From NCBI RefSeq assembly GCF_011049865.1, contig NZ_DRGY01000106.1, positions 1 through 59,458 of the forward strand: DNA of 59,458 nt, in the 5' to 3' direction. The notes beneath the pieces were generated by a model. The model was not told the origin of the DNA, did not search any database, and worked only from the letters and a program-made list of their open reading frames with translations. The translations under genes and the position numbers were made by a program. Position 1 is the stretch's first letter; every line of letters begins with the position of its first letter. The stretch is from Marinobacter antarcticus (lineage in GTDB: Bacteria > Pseudomonadota > Gammaproteobacteria > Pseudomonadales > Oleiphilaceae). This document shows positions 8,671 to 17,024 of the stretch, in pieces.

Positions 8671-9315
8671 CTAACAGTTCGGCAGAACGTTCTGTGAGAA
8701 GGCGCTTAGTGCTTTGAGGTTGATAATACAAATGTGCCCACGGGTATAATCAAGAAGCCCTTCGCGGCGCAGCTCGTTGAGCTCGGAACTAACCACAGGC
8801 CGGCTGGCACCTACCAGCTCTGCCAATTCCTGCTGGGTCAGAGGCACATCAACCTCATGACCGTGCACGCAGTGCCCCCCGGCTTGGCCAATCAAATCAC
8901 GCAAGACGACCGCAATGCGACCCCGCACGCCCAGGGTCATCAATGCGTACAACCGTCGCTCAGTGATTTCCTGGCGACGGGCCAGCATCTCGATGACGCG
9001 AACCATCAACCCATGATCACTGATCAATTGCGCCCTGAATGCCGCTGCCGTGTGGCGTTGCACGCGGGTTGACCCTTTCGCGGCAACCGTCTGTGTCGCG
9101 CGTGCTGTTTCCCCGAGGCCTGGCCCCAGTATTTCTCCTGCCCCCAGAACGGCGGAAATGCTGGCCGCGCCAGTGGTATTCAAATGTTCCAGTTTAAGAT
9201 GCCCTGATTCAATTACGTATATGTGGTTTTCAGTCTGGCCCTGGTGGTATAGCACCTCGCCAGGCCGCAGGCTCAGGCTTACAAAGGGCGACGTTTGATC
9301 AGGCAGGTTTTCCAT
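8671..9315 (-). CDS. Crp/Fnr family transcriptional regulator
   Basis: 214 residues. Residues 1-120 form a cyclic-nucleotide-binding-type beta barrel (PFVSLSLRPGEVLYHQGQ, IYVIESGHLKLEHL), joined by a dimer helix to a C-terminal winged helix with the recognition segment LTQQELAELVGASRPVVSSE. No N-terminal Fnr cysteine cluster is seen, so direct Fe-S oxygen sensing is unlikely. The effector is unknown. It lies upstream of the P460-like gene on the same strand and may control it. A near-palindrome, AGGGTTATACCCCT, sits at its start codon and could be an autoregulatory site. Confidence 0.9.
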   Translation of the reverse strand: MENLPDQTSPFVSLSLRPGEVLYHQGQTENHIYVIESGHLKLEHLNTTGAASISAVLGAGEILGPGLGETARATQTVAAKGSTRVQRHTAAAFRAQLISDHGLMVRVIEMLARRQEITERRLYALMTLGVRGRIAVVLRDLIGQAGGHCVHGHEVDVPLTQQELAELVGASRPVVSSELNELRREGLLDYTRGHICIINLKALSAFSQNVLPNC

Positions 9316-9428
9316 AGGGTTATACCCCTTGCAGTTGGGCTGCAGTGTGGAGGCGGCCGATATTCAGCAACCATCACAACCGATAGCTCTTTCGCAGATC
9401 ACGCAATTTCAGGCCACATATAAACGAA

Positions 9429-9450
9429 AAAGGCAGCCGAAGCTGCCTTT
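9429..9450 (-). terminator. Rho-independent terminator of the cold-shock gene
   Basis: 9-bp stem AAAGGCAGC / GCTGCCTTT. Read on the minus strand the loop is TTCG, a very stable tetraloop, and the stem runs into a T-rich tail. It lies 38 nt after the stop of the cold-shock gene. Confidence 0.82.
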
Positions 9451-9488
9451 CTTATTGCATGTTGCGTGTTATTTACACAGCAACTGTT

Positions 9489-9695
9489 TTACACAGCTAC
9501 TACGTTTTCCGCCTGCGGGCCTTTTTCGCCCTGAGTAACGGTAAACTCAACTTCTTGGCCTTCGGCCAGAGTTTTGAAGCCGTCGCCCTTAATGGAGCTG
9601 TAGTGAACAAAAACGTCTGGGCCGCTTTCGCGAGTAATAAAGCCAAAACCTTTTGCTTCGTTGAAAAACTTAACAGTGCCGGTAACAGTAGACAT
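9489..9695 (-). CDS. CspA-family cold shock protein
   Basis: 68 residues from ATG 9695, with AGGAAA 9 nt ahead. It is a single cold-shock domain with both RNA-binding motifs, KGFGFI and DVFVHY, and the standard start [12 protein letters not shown]. It acts as an RNA chaperone in the cytoplasm. Its length is normal for the family. The gene has its own terminator and is probably monocistronic. Whether it is cold-induced cannot be told from the sequence; the long upstream stretch leaves room for a regulated 5' leader. Confidence 0.95.
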   Translation of the reverse strand: MSTVTGTVKFFNEAKGFGFITRESGPDVFVHYSSIKGDGFKTLAEGQEVEFTVTQGEKGPQAENVVAV

Positions 9696-10042
9696 AATAT
9701 ATTTTCCTGAAATCAATCTTAAAATATGTCGCCAGAACATCGTTTGATGACTGGTCAACGGAATGCGGGAAACAAAAAACTGGCGAGATCAAAAACAGAA
9801 CGTGCTACTTGCTACAGCTGAGAAGCGTTTTATTGATGACGTGCTTTGCTAAATCTTTCCAACGAGACGTAAGGTACCCCCTACTACCGGGAAATGCAAA
9901 CCTATGTCCTGTGAGCATTAACCAAGTCGATGATAGAACTTGCTGCAAGCTTCAGAATTTTTGTTTAATAGTCAGGCAACAAGTTAAAAATTACGACACA
10001 TCACTACTATCACTACTATCACTACGCGAAGGTGCCTTCTCC
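9696..10042. other. Divergent intergenic region between csp and the serine hydrolase
   Basis: No gene seen. Three tandem copies of a 9-11 base unit, TCACTACTA or TCACTACG, lie at about 10001-10026, just before the start of the serine hydrolase gene. The cold-shock promoter and leader should lie in 9696-9800 on the minus strand. Confidence 0.45.
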
Positions 10043-11257
10043 ATGACGGAAATCACATCGGTTGCTGGCCTTGAACCAAACCAACTTCTGCACATTGAAG
10101 GCCACCTTGACCGTCGCTACATCCAGCCTGGGAAAATACCCGGCGCCCTGACATTGGTGGCACGGCGAGGTGAAATTGCCTATGTGAAAGCCCAGGGGCT
10201 GATGGACGTGGAGCGCAACAAACCGGTGCGCCGGGATACGGTTTTCCGTATTTACTCCATGACCAAACCGATTACCTCTATCGCCATGATGCAGCTTTAT
10301 GAGCAGGGGCGGTTTTTGCTGGATGATCCGGTGCACAAGTATATTCCGGCCTGGAAAAATCTGCGGGTGTATAAAAGCGGTGTCTATCCTGATTTTCTAA
10401 CCACGCCCGCAACCAGCACCATGACCATCCGTGATCTGTTCACGCATATGTCCGGCCTGACTTATGGCTTTATGAACCGCACTAACGTGGACGCGGCCTA
10501 CCGTGAACTGGGACTGGATGGCAGCCGGAACCTGACGCTGGAAACACTGGTCAATCAGTTAGGGGAACTGCCGCTGGAGTTCTCACCGGGCACGGCCTGG
10601 AATTATTCCGTCAGCACGGATGTGTTGGGGTATCTGGTGCAATTGCTGTCTGGTCAGCCTTTGGATGAGTATCTGCGCGAGCATATCTTTGAGCCTTTGG
10701 ACATGCCAGACACAGGCTTTCAGGTTCGTGACGACCAGCTTGACCGCTTCGCTGCCTGCTATCAGTACCAGCCCGGCGATGAGTTCAAACTGCAGGACGA
10801 TCCGGAGACGTCCCCTTTTCGGCGGAAAAATAAATTTGTGTCGGGCGGTGGCGGACTGGTTTCCACTGTTGATGATTATTTCCACTTTGCCCAGGCGCTT
10901 TGTCAGGGCGGAGAGTTTAAGGGGCGACGAATCATTGGTCGAAAAACTCTGGAATTCATGCGCCGCAACCACTTGCCCGACGATCAGGATCTGCCAGGCC
11001 TCTCCGTTGGCGCGTTCAGTGAAACTCCCTATGCCGGGAGCGGTTTTGGTCTGGGCTTTTCCGTAAAAACCGACGTTGCCAAATCCCAGATCAACGGTTC
11101 TATGGGTGAGTACGGTTGGGGTGGTCTGGCGAGCACCAACTTTTTTGTCGACCCTGTCGAGGAGCTGGTGGTGATTTTTATGACGCAGTTGATTCCTTCG
11201 TCGTCCTACCCTATCCGCCAGGAGTTGCGAGCCATTGTTAACGGAGCATTGCTATGA
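10043..11257 (+). CDS. Beta-lactamase-fold serine hydrolase (EstB/class C-like)
   Basis: 404 residues from ATG 10043 with AAGGTG upstream. The serine-enzyme motifs are S72-M-T-K75 in [11 protein letters not shown] and Y188-S-V in [11 protein letters not shown]. The third box is degenerate ([14 protein letters not shown]), as in EstB-type esterases. No signal peptide is evident, so a cytoplasmic esterase or transesterase is more likely than a secreted beta-lactamase. In-frame codons continue upstream, but the segment from 9809 shows poor coding character. The gene overlaps yajD by ATGA. Confidence 0.87.
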   Translation: MTEITSVAGLEPNQLLHIEGHLDRRYIQPGKIPGALTLVARRGEIAYVKAQGLMDVERNKPVRRDTVFRIYSMTKPITSIAMMQLYEQGRFLLDDPVHKYIPAWKNLRVYKSGVYPDFLTTPATSTMTIRDLFTHMSGLTYGFMNRTNVDAAYRELGLDGSRNLTLETLVNQLGELPLEFSPGTAWNYSVSTDVLGYLVQLLSGQPLDEYLREHIFEPLDMPDTGFQVRDDQLDRFAACYQYQPGDEFKLQDDPETSPFRRKNKFVSGGGGLVSTVDDYFHFAQALCQGGEFKGRRIIGRKTLEFMRRNHLPDDQDLPGLSVGAFSETPYAGSGFGLGFSVKTDVAKSQINGSMGEYGWGGLASTNFFVDPVEELVVIFMTQLIPSSSYPIRQELRAIVNGALL

Positions 11258-11625
11258 GCGAGAACACAGGCAACACCAGCAAAGTGGACAAGCTGCTGGC
11301 CGAGCAGCGTGACTATATTGCGAAGCGCGAGGGCGGGTATCGTGAGCGGTCGCTAAAAATGTACCCGTGGGTGTGCGGGCGCTGCGCCCGCGAGTTTACC
11401 CGCATCAATTTGCGGGAGCTGACGGTGCATCACAGGGATCATGACCACAGCAACAACCCCGCCGATGGCAGCAACTGGGAGTTGTTGTGCGTGTACTGTC
11501 ACGATGAGGAGCACAGCAAGTTTGAGGATTTCGTGCGCTATGGCGGCAGTTCTGAAAAAAGACGGGAAGCGGCGACACATAATCCGTTTGCCGGGCTCAA
11601 GGAAGCGCTTGAGAAGAAAAGCTGA
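11254..11625 (+). CDS. yajD: YajD-family HNH nuclease
   Basis: 123 residues. It is an HNH domain with two zinc Cys pairs (CGRCAREF and CVYCHDEEH) and the catalytic stretch [20 protein letters not shown]. The order Cys-x2-Cys, HH, N, Cys-x2-Cys-H matches YajD. Its biological substrate is not established. The start overlaps the stop of the serine hydrolase gene, so the two are co-transcribed, but I know of no functional link. Confidence 0.9.
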   Translation: MSENTGNTSKVDKLLAEQRDYIAKREGGYRERSLKMYPWVCGRCAREFTRINLRELTVHHRDHDHSNNPADGSNWELLCVYCHDEEHSKFEDFVRYGGSSEKRREAATHNPFAGLKEALEKKS

Positions 11626-11759
11626 ACAATCGGCGCTTCATGTCGGCGCCTCTCGCAACCACTTTATTTCAAAGCAAAAAATGTCACACGAAATCTACTG
11701 ATCGTTACCCGTAGATCAACTATCCTGTAAACTCGCCTAAATTCTTCACCAAGGTACCC

Positions 11760-12959
11760 ATGGGGTTCAGCTTACATTTACCAACGCTGATCATTCTCTC
11801 AATCGCGATCAATCTGATGATTGGCGGGCTTTTGTGGGCGATCTATTATCTGCGGGGCCGCCAGTACTGTTTCTTGCTGTGGGCACTGGCATGCGGTGCT
11901 TTTGCCATGGGCAGCGTGCTGGCAGGCGCACGGGCTGTGGTTGATGCGCCCTGGCTTACGGTATTCGCCGCCCACGCATTTTTGGGGTTATCGCCGCTGC
12001 TGCTATTGGGCGGGCTGCTGCGTTTCTCCAGAGTGCCAACGCGCCCCATGCGTTGGTTCCGCTACGCTTTCCGGATTGCCTTCGCCGGGTACTTGCTCGT
12101 GTTGCTCTTGACCTTTCAGAACGACCCACTCAGCGCCCGCCTGGTGACAACGCTGTTCTCAGCCATCGTTTTCGGCTTTGCGATTTATTGCCTGAATGTT
12201 TCCGCCACACAACCGGCTCTGCCGCGCCGGGTGCTGCAGGTGCTGTTTTCCCTGCACGGGATGCTGATGTTGGCCCAATGTCTGGTGATCGCCATGGGTT
12301 GGTTCGGCGCCAACCAAATCGACATCACCACCAATGCCGTTCTCCAGCTTATTCTGGTCAATCATATTCTGTTGGCAACAGCCACAGCGCTGTCGCTGTC
12401 GCTGCTGGCCTTCACCCGGTCAGAGCGCCGCCTGCGAGCGTTGGCGGAGAAGGACGGGTTAACCGACCTGCTCAACCGACGTTCTTTTTTCCGGGAGGGC
12501 GTTCGCGTTTTCGAAAAAGCGACCCTCGACCGCCAGGCCATGGCGGTTCTGATGATCGATCTCGATCACTTCAAACAGATCAACGATCGTTGGGGTCACG
12601 CAACCGGAGACGAGGCTCTGCAGACCGTCGCTCGCATTCTGGAGAGCGAGTTGCGGGATGAAGACATTATCGGCCGCATAGGAGGTGAGGAGTTTGCCAT
12701 TGTGTTGCAGCTGTCCGAAGACGAAAGCTTGCCCGTGATTACCCATCGATTGCTCAACGCCATTGCTCGCAAAGGCGCCAATGTTAATGGCTTGCCTTTG
12801 AACCTTTCGGCCAGCATTGGCGGTATCGAGCGCATTGATCGCCACAAGCGTTTCGCGGAGCTGATGCTGGAGGCAGACACGGCGCTCTACAGTGCCAAGA
12901 ACAAGGGCCGCAACCGTGCCGAATTTGGTGAGCTGATGTCACTCACCGAAACCGTGTGA
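11760..12959 (+). CDS. Membrane-bound GGDEF diguanylate cyclase
   Basis: 399 residues. Residues 1-210 hold six or seven hydrophobic segments (LIILSIAINLMIGGLLWAIY first), a sensor-like membrane region. Residues 225-395 are a complete GGDEF domain: DGLTDLLNRRSF, VLMIDLDHFKQINDRWGH, active-site loop RIGGEEFAIVL and a C-terminal ADTALYSAKNKGRN. The intact GGEEF loop indicates c-di-GMP synthesis. An RxxD inhibitory site is not obvious just before the loop. It is a single gene with no co-transcribed partner; the signal sensed is unknown. Confidence 0.93.
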   Translation: MGFSLHLPTLIILSIAINLMIGGLLWAIYYLRGRQYCFLLWALACGAFAMGSVLAGARAVVDAPWLTVFAAHAFLGLSPLLLLGGLLRFSRVPTRPMRWFRYAFRIAFAGYLLVLLLTFQNDPLSARLVTTLFSAIVFGFAIYCLNVSATQPALPRRVLQVLFSLHGMLMLAQCLVIAMGWFGANQIDITTNAVLQLILVNHILLATATALSLSLLAFTRSERRLRALAEKDGLTDLLNRRSFFREGVRVFEKATLDRQAMAVLMIDLDHFKQINDRWGHATGDEALQTVARILESELRDEDIIGRIGGEEFAIVLQLSEDESLPVITHRLLNAIARKGANVNGLPLNLSASIGGIERIDRHKRFAELMLEADTALYSAKNKGRNRAEFGELMSLTETV

Positions 12960-13003
12960 GCTGGCTACACCGGTGTCGCAGTGAAGTGCGCTTATCTTAA
13001 CTA

Positions 13004-13540
13004 TTACTCTTGATTGCCTTCCCTGAAAACTTCTTCGTGAATCTTTCCACGAATCTCTTCACACACCTGATCCTGGGTTTTGTGGTCGCCTTGAACAACC
13101 CGATCGGCGTAGCGGGTGTAAAGCACCCGCCGCTCGGCAAACAACTCTTCCAGTGTTTGGTCTGGATGCTTGGAAACACCTCTCAGGCTGAAGTCACCAA
13201 TACGCTGGCGCACCGTTGCCAGAGAAATGTCCAAAAACACGATCACACTGCTGCGCTTGAGGTGTTGCATGGCAGGGTCGCCGTATACGGCGCTTCCACC
13301 TGTCGCAATAACGTGGCCACTCAAATCCAGGTTGCACAGCACGCTTTCCTCAATCCGGCGCAAAGCCTGATAGCCGCTATCATCGACAATGCTCTGCAGG
13401 CTTTTGCCCGTGTGTGATTGAATCAACAAGTCGGTATCCACAAATGCCAGCGCGGCAGCCTTGGCTAGCAGAACACCCACGGTGCTTTTGCCTGAGCCAG
13501 GCATACCTATCAACACGACATTACTCAGCGACAACGGCAT
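13004..13540 (-). CDS. Shikimate kinase family protein
   Basis: 178 residues from ATG 13540. The P-loop GMPGSGKST lies at residues 12-20, the DTD motif follows at about 34-36 (LAFVDTDLLIQ), and the core Gly motif reads GGS rather than the usual GGG. A lid with RGVSKHPDQTLEELFAERR and a C-terminal YTRYAD is present. The fold is clearly that of AroK/AroL. No aroB lies next to it, so the main AroK gene may be elsewhere and this could be a second or divergent kinase. Confidence 0.78.
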   Translation of the reverse strand: MPLSLSNVVLIGMPGSGKSTVGVLLAKAAALAFVDTDLLIQSHTGKSLQSIVDDSGYQALRRIEESVLCNLDLSGHVIATGGSAVYGDPAMQHLKRSSVIVFLDISLATVRQRIGDFSLRGVSKHPDQTLEELFAERRVLYTRYADRVVQGDHKTQDQVCEEIRGKIHEEVFREGNQE

Positions 13541-13604
13541 AGTATGTCCATTACCTATATGGGGCACTAAGGGATTCAACAACATACACCAATAGAAACC
13601 TACC

Positions 13605-13660
13605 ATGGAAATAGCAGGCGAAATCATCGTATCCTTCCGGGCAACCTAGGAAGCTTTTTT
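13605..13660 (+). promoter_or_regulatory. Possible leader: 14-codon frame with hairpin and T-run
   Basis: A short frame, ATG 13605 to TAG 13649 (MEIAGEIIVSFRAT), ends inside a hairpin CTTCC (13634-13638) / GGAAG (13649-13653) followed by TTTTTT. This lies on the strand of tspO, about 80 nt before it. The arrangement resembles a leader-peptide attenuator, but the stem has only 5 bp and the ATG has no clear ribosome site, so it may be chance. Confidence 0.25.
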
Positions 13661-13739
13661 CGTTGAAAGGCATTGTTAACTTATTCAAATCGCCTCGAGT
13701 TGTGCTGGCGGGATGGGTTCACTATCGGAGACTTTTCCA

Positions 13740-14234
13740 GTGGCACAATCAAGAAAGACCCAGATTCTCGGACTCATCGTCTGGTTCGTTATCAGCTTTG
13801 CGGCTTCTGCCATTGGAGCTGTGGCGTCTATTCAAGCCAGTTCATTCTATGGACAGCTTACGCAACCGGCCTGGGCGCCGCCGGCGTCGGTATTTGGCCC
13901 GGTCTGGACAATTTTATACGCGTTTATGGCGGTCGCCGCCTGGCTTGTTTGGCGCTCTGGCGGCTTCCGCGCCAACTGCACGGCCCTCACGTTTTTCCTT
14001 GTTCAACTTGCCGTTAACGGGCTTTGGAGCTGGCTATTCTTTACCTGGCACCTGGGCGCTATCGCACTCGCGGACATTGCTGTGCTCTGGTTGCTTGTCG
14101 TCGGAACAATGGCAACGTTCTGGCGAGTGAGCAAACCTGCGGCAGCGCTTTTGCTTCCCTATTTTCTGTGGATCAGTTTCGCCGCTGCGCTTAACTTCTC
14201 AGTTTGGCAACTGAACCCTCAGGTATTGGGATGA
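13740..14234 (+). CDS. tspO: TspO/MBR family protein
   Basis: 164 residues if it starts at GTG 13740 (GGAG 9 nt upstream) or 173 from ATG 13713. It has five membrane helices with the family motifs QPAWAPPASVFGPVWTILY, LVQLAVNGLWSWLFF and LLPYFLWISFAAALNF. TspO proteins bind porphyrins and other small hydrophobic ligands and act in tetrapyrrole or stress signalling; the ligand here is not known. The last codons overlap the start of the sigma-like ORF (ATGA at 14231), so the two are translationally coupled. Confidence 0.92.
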   Translation: MAQSRKTQILGLIVWFVISFAASAIGAVASIQASSFYGQLTQPAWAPPASVFGPVWTILYAFMAVAAWLVWRSGGFRANCTALTFFLVQLAVNGLWSWLFFTWHLGAIALADIAVLWLLVVGTMATFWRVSKPAAALLLPYFLWISFAAALNFSVWQLNPQVLG

Positions 14235-14983
14235 TTGGTTCTGCATCGGAAGCTCCTTCGGCCGCTGACGTTAGCTCGCTGATCGGTCGCGTCGCGAAAC
14301 AGGATCGGACCGCGTTCGCGAAACTTTACGAAGCGACAGCACCGAAACTTTTGGGTGTTGTACTGCGTATTATGAAAGACCGGCCTTGGGCCGATGAGGT
14401 AGTTCAGGAGGCTTATCTTAAAATCTGGCAGCGGGCAGGCCTGTTCAATGCAGATAGAGCATCACCGATTACCTGGCTGGTGTCGATTGCCCGGAACCAG
14501 GCGATAGACGAGCTGCGAAAGCACCCAGCGGGAAGAACCACCACTGATGACGCAATGGATGAGAGAACGGCCCAACAACCCACAGTACAGGACCAGATGG
14601 AAAACCAGCAGCCGTCTTTTTTGCTAACGGTTGATCTGCAAAACCGCCAACTGAAAATACGCCCGGTAACCGCAGAACCGCAGCCAGGCAAGTCCTATCA
14701 ACTTTGGATCAAAGCCGATGAGCTGGGCCCCAACCCGCGCTCTGTAGGCGTACTGGGAGACCGGATGCAAGTGGATCAAGGGGCGCTAAAGCAATACGAT
14801 CCGGCCCTGCTGCGCGAAGCCACCTTCGGCATCAGCCTGGAGCCCCCCGGTGGTTCCCCGACGGGACAACCTACCGGCCCGGCCATTCACGGCACTCTTT
14901 ACCCGGCCGGAGATAATTCGAGTTACCCGGCCGGAGATAATTCGAGTTACCCGGCCGACGACGATTCGAGCCATCGAATCTGA
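14231..14983 (+). CDS. ECF sigma region 2 fused to RskA-like anti-sigma tail (deletion scar)
   Basis: 250 residues from ATG 14231, which overlaps the tspO stop. Residues 15-98 are ECF sigma region 2: LIGRVAKQDRTAFAKLYEAT, DEVVQEAYLKIWQ, SPITWLVSIARNQAIDELRK. After about residue 125 the protein switches without region 4 to the outer domain of an RskA/anti-sigma-K protein (FLLTVDLQNRQLKIRPVTAE, GKSYQLWIKADE, TFGISLEPPGGSPTGQPTGP). The anti-sigma N-terminal domain and membrane helix are absent. The last 25 residues are three repeats of YPAGDNSS. Sigma and RskA genes normally lie side by side, so an in-frame deletion across both is the simplest origin. It is unlikely to work as a normal sigma factor. 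Confidence 0.8.
   Translation: MIGSASEAPSAADVSSLIGRVAKQDRTAFAKLYEATAPKLLGVVLRIMKDRPWADEVVQEAYLKIWQRAGLFNADRASPITWLVSIARNQAIDELRKHPAGRTTTDDAMDERTAQQPTVQDQMENQQPSFLLTVDLQNRQLKIRPVTAEPQPGKSYQLWIKADELGPNPRSVGVLGDRMQVDQGALKQYDPALLREATFGISLEPPGGSPTGQPTGPAIHGTLYPAGDNSSYPAGDNSSYPADDDSSHRI
14900..14971 (+). repeat. 24-bp tandem repeat, three copies
   Basis: Unit TACCCGGCCGGAGATAATTC plus GAGT, encoding YPAGDNSS, at 14900-14923, 14924-14947 and 14948-14971. The first two copies are identical; the third reads YPADDDSS. The repeat extends the natural GTLYPA end of an RskA-like domain and probably arose by slippage. Confidence 0.93.
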
Positions 14984-15049
14984 AAATAATCTTCTTTGTC
15001 TGAAACTTCGCCATTGCCCGCCCGTAGCTATCACAAGAAGGGCGAAAAT

Positions 15050-15229
15050 ATGGACGTAGCCGCCATCCTTACGGAGAACGTCAATTCCGGTGACATGTTG
15101 ATGCTGATGGTGCACGGTGAAGACGGCGGCATGAAAACCGGCATCTTTGAATACACTCTGGGTGCCAAAGAAGACGGTCCCATCAAGAAAGATGGCAAGC
15201 TGGTGATGTCCACCATCACCGCGAAGTAA
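15050..15229 (+). CDS. Short DUF7282-like protein, probably a 5'-truncated remnant
   Basis: 59 residues from ATG 15050 behind AAGAAGG. The sequence SGDMLMLMVHGEDGGMKTGI then FEYTLGAKEDGPIKKDGKLV resembles the C-terminal half of the exported DUF7282 beta-sandwich domain, which ends with a similar VHxDDG...FE...DGPV...G pattern. No signal peptide or first half of the domain is present. It follows the scarred sigma/anti-sigma ORF, so another deletion may have removed its front. The family match is from memory of the pattern and is tentative. Confidence 0.45.
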   Translation: MDVAAILTENVNSGDMLMLMVHGEDGGMKTGIFEYTLGAKEDGPIKKDGKLVMSTITAK

Positions 15230-15240
15230 TCCTGCCTGTA

Positions 15241-15300
15241 AACCCGCCAGCCTGACGCAGCTAAATTAATGCGTGCTATCAGGTGAGCCTGGCGGGTTTT
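15241..15300 (+). terminator. Long hairpin terminator between convergent genes
   Basis: AACCCGCCAG (15241-15250) pairs with CTGGCGGGTT (15289-15298), and an inner CCTGA / TCAGG adds to the stem. TTTT follows on the plus strand. It ends the tspO-sigma-DUF7282 transcript. The minus-strand methyltransferase gene ends within this hairpin (stop at 15266). Confidence 0.75.
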
Positions 15301-15961
15301 GAACACCGTCCCGCCAGAACCTCATAACGTGACCTTTAAAAGGCTTATCGAGGTAGTCGGTATTAGCGGGCTTCTCATGCAAATAACGGTACCCGTGGGT
15401 TTCCATTTGTCGGGTCAGTTTGTTTTTCCGGCCACGCCCCGGGTCAACCAGAATCACTTCACACGCCGGGCTGGCGTGTTTCTGTATAAAGTCCGCTACC
15501 AGCTTGATGTGTTCGTCTTCGTACAGCAGATCGCTGCCAATAATGATGTCGAACAGGCCCAGATCGCAGGTTTCGTCTGCCCAGTCGATTCGCCGGAAGT
15601 TGATGGCGTCACCGTTATTGAGTTGCGCATTTCTCTCCAGAAAAAAACCCGCTTCAGGGTGGTAGTCGGTGGCGGTAATATCGTCGTGTCGTTGGTTTAG
15701 CAGCAGACTGGACAGCGCCATACCGCACCCCATCTCGAGGATTCTCTTTCCGGCTGTTTGATGGGTTGCCATGTAATGGGCAAGCACCAAGCCGGAGGGC
15801 CAGATCACACCAAAAAGTGGCCAGGTGGCGGATGAAATACCCAGATTGAGAGCAACGTCGTCTGGATCATCAAACTGTTGGTTGTCACGCAGCGTACAAA
15901 CGTGAATATCCACGTTTTCGAACTCTATGGTTTGATACCGGATACGCACAGGTGTTTTCAT
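15266..15961 (-). CDS. Class I SAM-dependent methyltransferase (METTL21-like)
   Basis: 231 residues. SAM-binding motif I is RILEMGCGMALSSLLLN; motif II holds ITATDYHPEA and the post-motif FDIIIGSDLLYEDEHIKLV. The N-terminal WPSGLVLAHYM preceding motif I is typical of the METTL21/methyltransferase_16 group, many of which methylate lysines on proteins. The substrate is unknown. The gene is monocistronic and convergent with the DUF7282-like remnant; its stop lies inside the shared terminator hairpin. Confidence 0.85.
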   Translation of the reverse strand: MKTPVRIRYQTIEFENVDIHVCTLRDNQQFDDPDDVALNLGISSATWPLFGVIWPSGLVLAHYMATHQTAGKRILEMGCGMALSSLLLNQRHDDITATDYHPEAGFFLERNAQLNNGDAINFRRIDWADETCDLGLFDIIIGSDLLYEDEHIKLVADFIQKHASPACEVILVDPGRGRKNKLTRQMETHGYRYLHEKPANTDYLDKPFKGHVMRFWRDGVQNPPGSPDSTH

Positions 15962-16075
15962 TTAGGGTGCTTTCATTTTAGATTACGCTGAAGGAATCAG
16001 GCCCGCCAAACTGTGAAAATGACGACAGAAGCCCGTGCCTTCAGAGTATACCTGTGTTGTGCACTATCAATGATT

Positions 16076-16834
16076 TTATCGCGTCGCCAAATCCTCAAGA
16101 AACGCCTGAATTCGCTCGGCGTTGGTGCCAACGTCGCTCTTCCCTACTCTCGACGCGGAACGCATGTCTACCTGCACACCGTTTGGCGTTTCGGCCAGGC
16201 GGATGGCCACATCGTCTTTGAATCCGAACCAGAGAGTGGTTGCCGTTGCTTCAATAACGTTGTTGGTGGTGCCCGCAAGCTCCCAGCCCCGCGCCTTAAT
16301 AACCGCTTTAACAGCCTCCCTGGCTTGGGTCATCGACATGTCTAGCACAACGGGCTTGAGTTGCGGGTACGCGGCCTTTTGCTGTCGCGCGGTATCTGCG
16401 CCCGGGTAGTCCACCTCGTTAGGGGCTTCTTTTCGGGCAGCCGCGAGCGCTGTGAAAGCGGGTGGGTTATTCATGTCGGTTGTGATGTCGTGAATGGGCG
16501 GCACCGTGTTGGCCCGTTGTTTCAGTTGCATGGGTACCGCAATCATCGCCACCACCGCCAGGCTTATCAGGGCTCCCACAAGTGCCGGGCGCCACCGGCG
16601 CAGTACGCCGCCAATAATCAGTGTTATAAGCCCCAACACGGCTGCACCAACTGCCATCTGGGCACCCTGTCGCAGCCACGTAAACGAGGTGCCCAGCTCG
16701 ATCCACTCGGCTTTGTACGCTGGCCCCGCAGCGGCCATCAGCACCCCGGACACAATCAGTAAGATGACACCAAGCCAGGCGGTAATCAGCGGCCATTTGC
16801 CACCTCGGCGCGGCGTGTTTATTTTTGAGCGCAT
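16076..16834 (-). CDS. DUF1499 family membrane protein
   Basis: 252 residues. Residues 15-105 contain three hydrophobic segments (WPLITAWLGVILLIVSGVLM, AVLGLITLIIGGVL, ALISLAVVAMIAVP). The rest is a soluble DUF1499 domain with IHDITTDMNNPPAF, the family hallmark, then YPQLKPVVL, ATTLWFGFKDDVAIRL and DMRSASRVGKSDVGTNAERI. The function of DUF1499 is unknown. The gene stands alone, divergent from the zinc-finger gene at 17025. Confidence 0.9.
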   Translation of the reverse strand: MRSKINTPRRGGKWPLITAWLGVILLIVSGVLMAAAGPAYKAEWIELGTSFTWLRQGAQMAVGAAVLGLITLIIGGVLRRWRPALVGALISLAVVAMIAVPMQLKQRANTVPPIHDITTDMNNPPAFTALAAARKEAPNEVDYPGADTARQQKAAYPQLKPVVLDMSMTQAREAVKAVIKARGWELAGTTNNVIEATATTLWFGFKDDVAIRLAETPNGVQVDMRSASRVGKSDVGTNAERIQAFLEDLATR

Positions 16835-17024
16835 ACGGATTCCTTTCGTTTGTCAGGCCTTACAACCTTGGCGATCAATCGTGGCATAAAAAGTTCCATA
16901 AACTCTTCAAGGGTACGAGTGCAAAGGTACGAGGCACCAGCTTAGCCCGATCACTCTGTGTTTGGTATGCTGTTAATACGCTGCGCGCTATGCGATATAT
17001 TAAGCGTGTCACAGGAGAAACGTT

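Noticed and set aside
9809..10042. Upstream extension of the serine hydrolase frame
   Set aside because: The segment has Cys-rich, non-coding-like sequence and triplet repeats; ATG 10043 with AAGGTG gives the normal family start.
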